Positions 13,334 to 21,612 are shown, numbered from the stretch's first letter. The stretch is DNA of 22,494 nt from RGIG8775 sp045121195 (GCA_045121195.1 JBGVFO010000117.1:1-22494), one strand, 5' to 3'. Notes: generated by a model not told the origin, from the letters alone. Translations and numbers: made by a program.

Positions 13334-15973
13334 ATGAAAAGAACAAGGCGTATTGCTTCTTTGCTTCTCGTGCTGGTGTTGCTTTGCTCAACCGCTCTTG
13401 TTTCCTGCGGAGAAGGCACTCTTGACACGGAGTCCGAGACCGAATACCGGATGCCCGAAGACAAATACCGTGAGCCTCTTCTTGACGGCTATAATCAGAT
13501 AACCTTCTATTGGACCCATTCGGGCGAATACGAAAATTGCGATATGTGGATCTGGTGGGACGGCAAGGATGGCGCGGGGTATCGGTTTCACGAGTGCGAC
13601 TACGGCGCAAAGGTGGTTGTGAACATTCCCGAGGGGGTCGGGCAGATCGGCTTTATCGTCCGTAAGGATTGCTCTGATCCGGGCGGAACCTCATGGGGCA
13701 GCGCCACCAAGGATTTTGAGCAGGACAGATTTGCCGTTATCGAGGGCAAGGAAACCGTAATTTATCTGAAATCAGGCGTGCAGGATCAGTTTGTGAGCAA
13801 GGATGGAGGAAAAACGCTGGAAATGATGAGAAAAATTATTTTTTCGGGGATGATGGATGAGCGGAAGCTCCTTTACAGGATTACGCCAAAGGCGATCTTC
13901 TCCGATAACAGTCAGATCAAGGTATACAAAGAAGATAAGGAAATTGAGGTCGTTTCTGTTTCCACGCTGGGAAGAGAGGCGACGAGCGGCTACGTTGAGA
14001 TCGGGGAGCCCTTCGATCTTACGGCAAATTATCGGATCGAGCTGGAGGGCTACGGCGTTCAAGCCGTGATCCCATACGGCATATTTGACAGCGAATACTT
14101 TGCCGAACGGTATCACTATGACGGCTCCGATCTCGGTGCTACGCCGAGCGGAGATTCTACCACCTTCAAGGTGTGGGCACCTACCGCTTCTCGCGTGGTA
14201 CTCAATCTTTTTGAAGCGGGACACGGTGTGGATGCTTACAAGCAGGTTGAGATGACACAAGGCGAAAAGGGCGTGTGGTCGCTTACCGAGGCTTGCGGTC
14301 ACGGAACCTATTATACCTATTCCGTTACTACCGCGGTCGGTACCCAGGAGGCGGTTGACCCTTATGCGAAGGCGGCGGGCGTCAACGGCAATCGGGGTAT
14401 GGTGGTCGATCTTTCCAAAACCGATCCTACGGGATGGGAGGATGACGCGTTCCGGAAGACGCTTGGCAGTTATTCCGAAGCAATTATCTGGGAGGTTCAT
14501 GTAAGGGATTTCTCGGGAAAAATTGCTTCGTCGCAATACCGCGGCAAGTATCTTGCCTTTACGGAAACGGGACTTGTGAACGAGCACGGTCAGCCGGTTG
14601 GGGTGGATTATCTCAAGACGCTCGGTATCACCCACGTGCATCTTTTGCCCGTATATGACTATGCGACGGTGGACGAATCCAATCCCGACGCCCCCTTTAA
14701 CTGGGGCTACGATCCCAAAAACTACAACGTTCCCGAGGGAAGCTACTCCACCGATCCCTATGACGGTGTTGTCAGGATCAAGGAGTTCAAGCAGATGGTG
14801 ATGGCGCTTCACAAAGCGGGAATCGGTGTGATCATGGATATGGTCTATAATCACACCTACGATGCCAACAGCTCCTTCAATCGGATCGTTCCGTACTACT
14901 ATTATCGCTACACCAATACGGGCGTGAATTCGTCCGCAAGCGGTTGCGGCAACGATACGGCATCCGAGCGCTATATGTTCGGAAAGTTTATGACCGAGTC
15001 TACCGCTTACTGGGTAGAGGAATATAACCTTGACGGACTTCGTTTTGATTTGATGGGACTTCACGATCTTGCGACGATGCAAGGCGTGGAGCAGGCGGTG
15101 CACGCCGTAAATCCCACCGCGATTCTTTACGGCGAGGGATGGCCTATGGGCGCAACCCTTGACGGAAGTCCGCAGGCTAACCAGTCCAGCATCAGCAAGA
15201 TCGTTCCCGCGGAAAACGCCATCGGCGGCATCGCCGTATTTAATGACGTGATCCGCGATGGACTGAAGGGAAGCGTTTTTGAAAAGACAGGTCGCGGATA
15301 TATCAACGGCTCGCCAAAGGGAACCCTTTCCAAGATCCTTTTCGGTATCCGTGGCGGTCAGGGAATGGGTCAGGGCTGGACGGTGGAAAACCAAATGGTT
15401 ATCAACTATATGAGCGCACACGATAACAACACGTTATGGGATAAGCTGCTTCTTTCCAATCCGGGTAATACGGAGGAGGAGCGCGCTCGTATGAACCGTC
15501 TCGGCGCGGCGATCCTTATGATCTCCCGCGGCACTCCCTTCTGGCAGGCCGGCGAGGAAATGCTTCGCACCAAGGGCGGCGACGAGAACAGCTATCAGTC
15601 AAGTGACGCGGTCAATAATATTGATTGGTCGGTTCTGCGAGACGGCACGCTTCAGTACGAAACCATGCTCTATTATAAGGGCTTGATCGAAATGCGTAAA
15701 GCGTATGATATCTTCTACAATAACGAGGAGATCTCTCATACCGATCTTGGCAACGGCGCGGTTGCCGTTACCTTCACCAATGCTGACGGCGGCGCGGCTC
15801 TTGCCGTTATCAATCCCAACACCACGGCGCTCTCTTATACGCTTGACGGGGAATGGAATCTTGTTGCGGATTCTGATCGGGCGGGCCGATCGGCTTTGGC
15901 AAGAGAAAGCGGCTCGGTGACCTTGAATGGCATCAGCCTTCGCATTTACGTGAACGATACTCTGCTTTCTTAA
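13334..15973 (+). CDS. pulA: Type I pullulanase, surface lipoprotein (CBM41-CBM48-GH13)
   Basis: Pullulanase hydrolyses alpha-1,6 branches in pullulan, amylopectin and limit dextrins. A basic N-terminus and hydrophobic stretch lead to a lipobox LVSC with Cys25, so the 879-residue enzyme should be anchored on the outer face of the membrane. Domains: a CBM41-like starch-binding module (about 50-150, with YWTHSG and MWIWWDG), an intermediate domain, a CBM48-like module (about 268-345, FKVWAPTASRV) and the GH13 catalytic barrel (about 385-780). FNWGYDP (455-461) is the type I signature (usually YNWGYDP). Catalytic residues are Asp572 (GLRFDLMG), Glu601 (YGEGWP) and Asp697 (SAHDNN). GGAGGG at 13323-13328 sets the start. 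It is co-transcribed with malQ. Confidence 0.95.
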   Translation: MKRTRRIASLLLVLVLLCSTALVSCGEGTLDTESETEYRMPEDKYREPLLDGYNQITFYWTHSGEYENCDMWIWWDGKDGAGYRFHECDYGAKVVVNIPEGVGQIGFIVRKDCSDPGGTSWGSATKDFEQDRFAVIEGKETVIYLKSGVQDQFVSKDGGKTLEMMRKIIFSGMMDERKLLYRITPKAIFSDNSQIKVYKEDKEIEVVSVSTLGREATSGYVEIGEPFDLTANYRIELEGYGVQAVIPYGIFDSEYFAERYHYDGSDLGATPSGDSTTFKVWAPTASRVVLNLFEAGHGVDAYKQVEMTQGEKGVWSLTEACGHGTYYTYSVTTAVGTQEAVDPYAKAAGVNGNRGMVVDLSKTDPTGWEDDAFRKTLGSYSEAIIWEVHVRDFSGKIASSQYRGKYLAFTETGLVNEHGQPVGVDYLKTLGITHVHLLPVYDYATVDESNPDAPFNWGYDPKNYNVPEGSYSTDPYDGVVRIKEFKQMVMALHKAGIGVIMDMVYNHTYDANSSFNRIVPYYYYRYTNTGVNSSASGCGNDTASERYMFGKFMTESTAYWVEEYNLDGLRFDLMGLHDLATMQGVEQAVHAVNPTAILYGEGWPMGATLDGSPQANQSSISKIVPAENAIGGIAVFNDVIRDGLKGSVFEKTGRGYINGSPKGTLSKILFGIRGGQGMGQGWTVENQMVINYMSAHDNNTLWDKLLLSNPGNTEEERARMNRLGAAILMISRGTPFWQAGEEMLRTKGGDENSYQSSDAVNNIDWSVLRDGTLQYETMLYYKGLIEMRKAYDIFYNNEEISHTDLGNGAVAVTFTNADGGAALAVINPNTTALSYTLDGEWNLVADSDRAGRSALARESGSVTLNGISLRIYVNDTLLS

Positions 15974-15980
15974 AAGGATC

Positions 15981-16006
15981 CCCCCTCTTACGGCGTAACG
16001 GTGGGG
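15981..16006 (+). promoter_or_regulatory. Intercistronic hairpin, no U-tail
   Basis: TTAC (15988-15991) pairs with GTAA (15995-15998), and flanking C-run and G-run can extend the stem. There is no T-run, so it is more likely an mRNA processing or stability element in the 87-base gap between the pullulanase and galactanase genes than a terminator. Confidence 0.3.
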
Positions 16007-16060
16007 CTTCGATAACTCTTTTCCGGAAACAACATTTTTGGCTCTGTCAAGGAGGCATAT

Positions 16061-18058
16061 ATGAAAAGCTTGAATAGGCTCTTTGTGTTTAGCACGGTGA
16101 TGCTGTTAGCGGTACTGGGACTCGCGGCTTGCGGCACAAAAAAGAACGTCGATTGGTCGCCGAACAGGCGCGATCTTGACATTGGCTCCGATACCCTACA
16201 CGTAAAGCGGGTGGAAAATCTTCCCGAGGATTTTATTTTGGGAATGGACGCGTCTTGCGTTCCCTCGCTGGAGGCAAGCGGCGTTACCTACTACGATTAT
16301 GACGGCACCGAAAAGGACGTGTATCAGATTCTTGCGGAAAACGGCGTCAATTACATTCGCGTTCGTATCTGGAACGATCCCTTTGATGGGAACGGGAATG
16401 GATACGGCGGCGGAAATTGTGATATTGAAAACGCTATTGCCGTCGGTAAGAGGGCAACCGCGTACGGAATGAAGCTCCTGGTCAATTTCCACTATTCCGA
16501 TTTCTGGGCGGACCCCGCCAAGCAAATGGTCCCCAAAGCATGGAAGGGAATGACCATCGACCAAAAGACCGAGGCGCTTTATCAGTACACGAAGGAGTGC
16601 CTTGAAAAGCTTGTGGCGGCAGGCGTTGACGTCGGTATGGTGCAGATTGGAAACGAAACCAATGGCGCCATGTGTGGGGAGGTGAGCACCTCTCTCGGAG
16701 GCTGGAAGAAGATCACACAGCTGATGTCGGCAGGCTCTCGCGCCGTGCGGGAGGTTTGCCCGAATGCGCTTGTCGCCGTGCATTTTGCCAATCCCGAGAA
16801 GGTGACCAACTACGTAAGCTACAGTAAAAATCTCGAATATTACCAGGTAGACTATGACGTGTTTGCGTCCTCCTACTACCCCTTCTGGCACGGAACCCTT
16901 GAGAATCTCTCCTCGGTGCTTTCCGAGGTTGCCGAAACCTACGGCAAGAAGGTGATGGTGGCAGAAACCTCCTATGCTTATACGGCGGAGGATACCGACT
17001 TTTACGGGAACACCGTCGGCGAAGGCGGTGGGATCGTAAAAAGCTATCCCTTTACGTTGCAGGGACAGGCGAATCTTGTCCGTGACGTGATCGATACCGT
17101 CGTCAATCATACGACGAACGGAATCGGCGTATTTTATTGGGAGGGTACATGGATCTCGGTTGGCGGCGAAGACTATGAAACCAACCGCGCCCTTTGGGAG
17201 AAGCATGGCTCGGGCTGGGCTTCCTCCTACGCCGCGGAATACGATCCCGACGATTCGGGACAGTGGTACGGTGGCTGTTCGGTTGAAAATCAGGCGTTCT
17301 TTGATGAGGAGGGACGGGTTACCGAAGCCCTCAAGGTCTTTGCACTCGTCCGAGAGGGCAATGTTGTGGAAAACAAAGCCGACGCCATCGAAGACCTGAA
17401 TTTGATCTTTGATTTGAATGGCGACGTGGTGCTTCCCGATACGGTGAATGCCATTATGCTGGATAACACCAAGCAGGCAATTCCCGTGGAATGGCATAAC
17501 GTGAATATCGCCGCTATGAAAAGCGGAGGCGTTGCCAAATATAATATTGAAGGAACTGCCGGAGGAATGACGGCGCGTTGCTACGTTTCTATGGTTGAAT
17601 ACAACTTTCTTAAGAATTGGAGCTTTGAGGAAGGGGCAAGCGGATGGACGGCTACCGCGATCGGAAAATTCGATGAGCTTGCCGTTGAGGATAAGGTCAG
17701 CGATTCCTTGACAGGTACTAAGCACTACCATTTCTGGGGTGCATCCGCAAACTCGGTGGAGTTCACCCTGGAGCAGACCGTATCGGATCTTGGGGCGGGA
17801 AGGTATAACTATTCCATCTCTATTATGGGCGGCGACGGTGGAGCCACCGATATCTACGCCTACGTGAAAATCAACGGGGAGATCGTACAGAGAGCGGCGA
17901 CAGAGATCACCGTCTATAATGAATGGCATACCGCTACCGTAGAAAATTTTGCGTGCGGAGAAGGAGATACCGTGACCGTGGGAATCTACGTGAAGTGCGC
18001 GGGTCCCAACGCGTGGGGGAAGATCGACGACGCGACCCTTACTTCGGTCAAAGAGTAG
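16061..18058 (+). CDS. Arabinogalactan endo-beta-1,4-galactanase (GH53) lipoprotein
   Basis: GH53 enzymes cut beta-1,4-galactan side chains of pectin. The N-terminal signal ends in lipobox LAAC (Cys24), so the protein is surface-anchored. The catalytic domain (about 58-435) begins with the family-typical FILGMDAS and contains RVRIWNDP, VNFHYSDFWADP, the acid/base in QIGNETNG (Glu199) and the nucleophile in MVAETSY (Glu302). A bacterial Ig-like domain (about 440-515) and a C-terminal jelly-roll module with NWSFEEG (about 518-665) follow; the latter could be CBM61, a galactan-binding family known attached to GH53. The AAGGAGG site at 16049-16055 sets the start. A galactan enzyme between starch enzymes is unexpected and implies co-expression. 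Confidence 0.93.
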   Translation: MKSLNRLFVFSTVMLLAVLGLAACGTKKNVDWSPNRRDLDIGSDTLHVKRVENLPEDFILGMDASCVPSLEASGVTYYDYDGTEKDVYQILAENGVNYIRVRIWNDPFDGNGNGYGGGNCDIENAIAVGKRATAYGMKLLVNFHYSDFWADPAKQMVPKAWKGMTIDQKTEALYQYTKECLEKLVAAGVDVGMVQIGNETNGAMCGEVSTSLGGWKKITQLMSAGSRAVREVCPNALVAVHFANPEKVTNYVSYSKNLEYYQVDYDVFASSYYPFWHGTLENLSSVLSEVAETYGKKVMVAETSYAYTAEDTDFYGNTVGEGGGIVKSYPFTLQGQANLVRDVIDTVVNHTTNGIGVFYWEGTWISVGGEDYETNRALWEKHGSGWASSYAAEYDPDDSGQWYGGCSVENQAFFDEEGRVTEALKVFALVREGNVVENKADAIEDLNLIFDLNGDVVLPDTVNAIMLDNTKQAIPVEWHNVNIAAMKSGGVAKYNIEGTAGGMTARCYVSMVEYNFLKNWSFEEGASGWTATAIGKFDELAVEDKVSDSLTGTKHYHFWGASANSVEFTLEQTVSDLGAGRYNYSISIMGGDGGATDIYAYVKINGEIVQRAATEITVYNEWHTATVENFACGEGDTVTVGIYVKCAGPNAWGKIDDATLTSVKE

Positions 18059-18067
18059 GAGAAAATG

Positions 18068-19672
18068 ATGAGACAAGCAAGAATAAAGGGGATCCTTGTG
18101 ATATTGCTGGCGGCGATCATACTGCTGACGGCAATTATGGCGACGGGGTGTGGGAAAACGCTCGCGCCTGCCGCCGATCCCGTTAACGATAATTACAGAA
18201 CCTTTTATCAGATATTCGTGGGTTCCTTTTCCGATTCCAACAACGATGGTATCGGCGATATTCGGGGAATCATCAATCGGTTCGATTATCTGAATGACGG
18301 AAACGTCAATTCGGAAACCAGTCTTGGCGTTCAGGGAATCTGGCTTTCCCCGATCTTCACGTCGCCTTCCTATCATAAATACGATGCCAAGGATTATTAT
18401 CAGATCGATTGGCGATTTGGTACGGAAGCGGATCTCGTGGAGCTGATCGCCCTTTGCCACGAGCGCAACGTCAAGCTGATCCTGGATCTGGCAATCAACC
18501 ATACCTCGAATCAGCACGAGTGGTTTCTTCAGTTCAAGGAAGCCCGTATGAACGGAAGCGCTGACAACAAGTATTATGATTACTATACCTGTGTAACGGC
18601 CGCGGAGCAGAGGGGCGGCGTTACGTACCAGAAGATCGCCGGCATAGACGGCTACTTTGAGTGCAATTTCTCAGGAGATATGCCGGAGCTGAATTTTGAT
18701 AATCCCGAGGTAAGGGAAGAGGTAGTCAACCTCGCCAAATATTACCTGGATCTTGGTGTTGACGGCTTCCGCTTTGATGCCGTGAAGTACATCTACTACG
18801 GAGATACAGAACGCTCGGTAGATTTTTGGAAATGGTATATGGCGGAGCTTCGCGCGCTGAAGCCCGATATCTATTGCGTAGGAGAGTGCTGGTCCGGAGA
18901 AACCGAGATCCTGGATTATTACGCCGCGATGAACTGCTTCAATTTTGCCACCTCTCAGGCGGAGGGCGTGGTTGCCTCGGCAGCGAAAGGGAATTCTATT
19001 TCCAATTATACGAATTATATCGAGTCCTTCCAAAAGAAGGTATCCGCCGCCAATCCCGAGGGAATGGCGATGCCGTTCCTTTCCAACCATGATATGGATC
19101 GGATAGCAGGCGCCTTCGTGCTGGAGAACAATATGCGTATGGCGGCGAATCTGTACCTTCTTTCTCCCGGCTCTCCCTTCCTTTATTACGGCGAGGAGAT
19201 CGGAATGAGAGGCTCACGCGGAAGTGAGAGCACAGACGCCAATCGGCGACTTGCGATGCTTTGGGGCGACGAGGATCTGGTTCGCGATCCCGTTGGCTCG
19301 ACCTATCCCGAAAGTAAGCAGATCCAGACGACGGTTGCGGATCAAAAAGAGGACGAAAACAGCCTTTACCGATATTACTGTAAGCTGCTTTCGATCCGAC
19401 ACAGGTATCCTGCTATCGCGCGTGGCGAATATAACGCGATTGACGGCGGCAACCGAAGGCTGGGCGGCTTTTTGATCTCCTACGAGGGGGAAACGCTTCT
19501 TCTGCTTCACAATACCTCTACCGAAGCCCTTTCTCTTGATCTTAGCTCGTGTGCAGAGCTTGACGGATATGAATTTTCCTCCGTGCTTGATTCCATAGGT
19601 ACGGGAGAGGCAACACTCAAGGGAACCGTGCTTGTCGTAGCCCCCCAATCAAGCGTCATTATAGGAGAGTAA
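18068..19672 (+). CDS. Alpha-amylase family GH13 lipoprotein
   Basis: A 534-residue GH13 enzyme with signal peptide and lipobox ATGC (Cys28), probably on the cell surface. The barrel begins with FYQIFVGSFSDSNNDGIGD, a Ca-binding-like start common in alpha-amylases and related alpha-glucosidases, and shows region I (DLAINHTS), the nucleophile in GFRFDAVKY (Asp237), the acid/base in VGECWSG (Glu273) and region IV FLSNHD (Asp342). A short C-terminal beta domain follows and there is no added starch-binding module. It probably cuts starch or maltodextrins to small oligosaccharides; exact specificity (amylase or neopullulanase-like) is not determined. ATG 18065 and 18068 are tandem; 18068 is six bases from AGGAG (18057-18061) and fits better. 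The site overlaps the preceding stop, so translation is coupled to GH53. No terminator follows. Confidence 0.92.
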   Translation: MRQARIKGILVILLAAIILLTAIMATGCGKTLAPAADPVNDNYRTFYQIFVGSFSDSNNDGIGDIRGIINRFDYLNDGNVNSETSLGVQGIWLSPIFTSPSYHKYDAKDYYQIDWRFGTEADLVELIALCHERNVKLILDLAINHTSNQHEWFLQFKEARMNGSADNKYYDYYTCVTAAEQRGGVTYQKIAGIDGYFECNFSGDMPELNFDNPEVREEVVNLAKYYLDLGVDGFRFDAVKYIYYGDTERSVDFWKWYMAELRALKPDIYCVGECWSGETEILDYYAAMNCFNFATSQAEGVVASAAKGNSISNYTNYIESFQKKVSAANPEGMAMPFLSNHDMDRIAGAFVLENNMRMAANLYLLSPGSPFLYYGEEIGMRGSRGSESTDANRRLAMLWGDEDLVRDPVGSTYPESKQIQTTVADQKEDENSLYRYYCKLLSIRHRYPAIARGEYNAIDGGNRRLGGFLISYEGETLLLLHNTSTEALSLDLSSCAELDGYEFSSVLDSIGTGEATLKGTVLVVAPQSSVIIGE

Positions 19673-19745
19673 GGCTCTTTTTCCTTCGTTTGCAGATAGG
19701 ATAATTTAATTGGGAAAAGTTTGTTTTACAAATTGCAAAAAAAGA

Positions 19746-19760
19746 AACAAATAATTTGTT
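19746..19760. promoter_or_regulatory. Operator-like inverted repeat
   Basis: AACAAAT, one central base, ATTTGTT is a perfect 15-base inverted repeat 37 bases upstream of the -35 element at 19798. The location suits a transcription factor, for example a LacI/MalR-type regulator, but no regulator gene is in the window and the sequence does not match the usual catabolite-responsive element. Confidence 0.3.
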
Positions 19761-19797
19761 CAAAGTGCCGAAAATCCACCTTTGGTTGATATTGCGG

Positions 19798-19826
19798 TTG
19801 ACAAATTCCATAAACAATGTTACAAT
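19798..19826 (+). promoter_or_regulatory. Strong sigma-A promoter of the binding-protein gene
   Basis: TTGACA (19798-19803), an exact 17-base spacer and TACAAT (19821-19826). TGTTACAAT occurs twice as a direct repeat (19818-19826 and 19829-19837), the first copy containing the -10 element, so a regulator could bind over the start of transcription. Confidence 0.85.
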
Positions 19827-19844
19827 ATTGTTACAATTTATATG

Positions 19845-19860
19845 TGCGTCACGCGACGCA
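19845..19860 (+). promoter_or_regulatory. 5' leader hairpin
   Basis: TGCGTC (19845-19850) pairs with GACGCA (19855-19860) around an ACGC loop, near the expected 5' end of the transcript from 19798-19826. It could stabilise the mRNA. The strong AAGGAGGA ribosome binding site at 19875-19882 lies free downstream. Confidence 0.45.
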
Positions 19861-19890
19861 TAATAAAAATTTTTAAGGAGGAATTTTCCT

Positions 19891-21429
19891 ATGAAAATGA
19901 GTAAGATTCTTACACTCATTCTGGCTGTCGTGATGGTTGCAGCTTGCTTCGTAGCTTGTGGCGATGACACTCCCGACAACCCCGCTGAAGGCCTTGAGGG
20001 CACCTACAATATCACGATGTGGGTATCCGAGAAGGAAGGCGTTTCCGCTCAGTTCCAGGAGCAGATCGACGCTTTCGAGGCTAAGTATCCCGGCATCGTC
20101 ATCAACGCTCAGATCGAGGGCGTTACCGAGGCTGATGCAGGCTCCAAGGTAGTAAATGACGTTGCTACCGCTCCCGACATTTTCTGTTTCGCACAGGACC
20201 AGCTTGCACGTCTTGTACAGGCTGCCGCTCTTGCAACGCCTCCCTCTGGCATTGCTAAGGATATCAAGGAGTCTAATGACGCAGGTTCCGTTGCTGCCGC
20301 TACCGTTGCAGGTACCCTTTATGCGTACCCCATGACCAGCGACAACGGTTACTATCTCTACTATGATACCAGCATCATCTCCGCAGAGGACGCTGATAGC
20401 CTTGAGGCTATTATCGCCGCTTGCGAGAACTCTGGCAAGAAGTTCCGCTTCGCTCTTGAGAACGCTTGGTACACCGCATCCTTCTTCTTCGCTACCGGTT
20501 GTCACTCCAACTGGACGATGAACGAGGCAGGAGAGTTCGTATCCATCGACGATACGTTCAACTCTGCTGAGGGTCTTATCGCTATGAAGGGTATGCAGAA
20601 GCTTGCTAAGTCCTCCTGCTACGATTCCGACGCTGACATCTTCACCGATGCAGGCGCGATCGTTACTGGTATCTGGAATGCAGGCGCGGCTGCAGAGCAC
20701 TTTGGTGCAAACCTTGGTGCAACCGACCTTCCTTCCTTCACCGTTGACGGCAAGTCCTATCACCTTGGATCCTATTCCGGAAACAAGCTTATGGGCGTAA
20801 AGCCCCAGACCGATGCCAACAAGGCAGCCGTTCTTTCTCTTCTTGCTCAGTATTTGACCGGCGAGGAGTGCCAGGCACAGAGATTCGCAAGCTTCGAGTG
20901 GGGGCCCTCTAATAAGGCAGCTCAGGCTTCCGACGCTGTTCAGGCTAACGTATCTCTTGCAGCACTTGCAAAGCAGAATGAATATGCGGTTCCCCAGGGT
21001 CAGATAGGCGGTTCTTGGTGGGATATCGCAAAAGTTCTTGGCGCAGATGCTAAGAATGCAAGCACAGATGAGGATATCCAAAACGCTCTTAACAGCTATG
21101 ATACAGCTATCGGCGCATGGCTCAACCTTACTCCCGAGCAGAGAAGAGCATGGACCGTTATCGGCCAGGTTAACGGATCAAGCTGGGATGTTGACATTGA
21201 GATGGTTGAGGAACCCGCCAACACATGGACAGCAACTGTCGAGCTTCCCGCAAACGGTGAGTTCAAGGTTCGTCAGGGTTATGCTTGGACACACAACTTC
21301 GGTGTAGATCTTACAGATAATCAGGGTGCCAACTTCAAGGTTACCGAGGCTGGATCCTACAAGATTGTATTCTCGTGGGACGGTAGCAACTACGGTGACG
21401 TTAAGGTTGAAATTACCAAGGTTGGTTGA
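19891..21429 (+). CDS. ABC-transporter substrate-binding lipoprotein with C-terminal starch-binding-like domain
   Basis: A lipoprotein (lipobox FVAC, Cys23) with the extracellular solute-binding family 1 fold (about 38-400: NITMWVSEKEG, then FEAKYPGI and the VVNDVATAPDIF segment). With the MalF-type permease next door it probably delivers maltodextrins. At 512 residues it is about 90 longer than typical MalE-type proteins. The extra part (about 421-512) begins WTVIGQVNGSSWD and continues through FKVRQGYAWTHNFG to a SYKIVFSW end, the pattern of SusE/SusF or X25 starch-binding modules. Start: AAGGAGGA at 19875-19882 and ATG 19891. Ala codons are mostly GCT and GCA, whereas the neighbouring genes prefer GCG and GCC, which suggests high expression. 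Substrate is inferred from context. Confidence 0.9.
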   Translation: MKMSKILTLILAVVMVAACFVACGDDTPDNPAEGLEGTYNITMWVSEKEGVSAQFQEQIDAFEAKYPGIVINAQIEGVTEADAGSKVVNDVATAPDIFCFAQDQLARLVQAAALATPPSGIAKDIKESNDAGSVAAATVAGTLYAYPMTSDNGYYLYYDTSIISAEDADSLEAIIAACENSGKKFRFALENAWYTASFFFATGCHSNWTMNEAGEFVSIDDTFNSAEGLIAMKGMQKLAKSSCYDSDADIFTDAGAIVTGIWNAGAAAEHFGANLGATDLPSFTVDGKSYHLGSYSGNKLMGVKPQTDANKAAVLSLLAQYLTGEECQAQRFASFEWGPSNKAAQASDAVQANVSLAALAKQNEYAVPQGQIGGSWWDIAKVLGADAKNASTDEDIQNALNSYDTAIGAWLNLTPEQRRAWTVIGQVNGSSWDVDIEMVEEPANTWTATVELPANGEFKVRQGYAWTHNFGVDLTDNQGANFKVTEAGSYKIVFSWDGSNYGDVKVEITKVG

Positions 21430-21460
21430 TAAGTCAATCTAAGTTAATAAATTAACTGAG

Positions 21461-21492
21461 GATCGGGTGAATCCTTCGGGACTCACCCGATT
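21461..21492 (+). promoter_or_regulatory. Stable UUCG-capped hairpin after the binding-protein gene
   Basis: GATCGGGTGA (21461-21470) pairs with TCACCCGATT, and the inner TCC/GGA closes an exceptionally stable C(UUCG)G tetraloop at 21475-21478, with one mismatch. No T-run follows, so it is not a classical terminator. A 3' stabilising hairpin that keeps the binding-protein mRNA abundant relative to the permease mRNA is the likely role. Confidence 0.6.
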
Positions 21493-21502
21493 CCCACTGT
21501 AG

Positions 21503-21562
21503 AGGCATTGTTAGCCGAGATACAAGGACGACATTTGTCTTGTGTATCGGCTAACAATGCCT
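21503..21562 (+). promoter_or_regulatory. Long perfect hairpin between binding-protein and permease genes
   Basis: AGGCATTGTTAGCCGA (21503-21518) is the exact reverse complement of 21547-21562, a 16-bp stem, and TACAAG/CTTGTGTA and GAC/GTC can extend it inward. There is no T-run beyond it. It may be a second mRNA-stabilising or processing element, or a small palindromic repeat that exists elsewhere in the genome. Confidence 0.6.
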
Positions 21563-21574
21563 TCTCATTATAAG

Positions 21575-21612
21575 AAGGAGTTCATATAAACTCGGTTTAT
21601 ATTTTGCTTATG
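21575..21612 (+). promoter_or_regulatory. Permease ribosome binding site split from its ATG by a hairpin
   Basis: A good AAGGAG (21575-21580) lies 29 bases before ATG 21610, too far for normal initiation. Between them ATATAAAC (21584-21591) and GTTTATAT (21595-21602) form a perfect 8-bp stem with a TCG loop; looping it out leaves 10 bases, close to a usable spacing. No ATG or GTG lies nearer, and the only TTG is at 21604. Confidence 0.5.

Noticed and set aside
13772..15421. Minus-strand open frame of 549 codons inside the pullulanase gene
   Set aside because: It is antisense to an intact pullulanase with all GH13 motifs and has no ribosome binding site or domain of its own.
16196..18517. Minus-strand open frame of 773 codons across the GH53 and amylase genes
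   Set aside because: The plus strand has complete GH53 and GH13 genes with catalytic residues; the antisense frame lacks recognisable domains and spans two genes.
19673..19745. Terminator after the amylase gene
   Set aside because: The sequence is AT-rich but no GC-containing stem followed by a T-run was found, so read-through into the binding-protein gene cannot be excluded.
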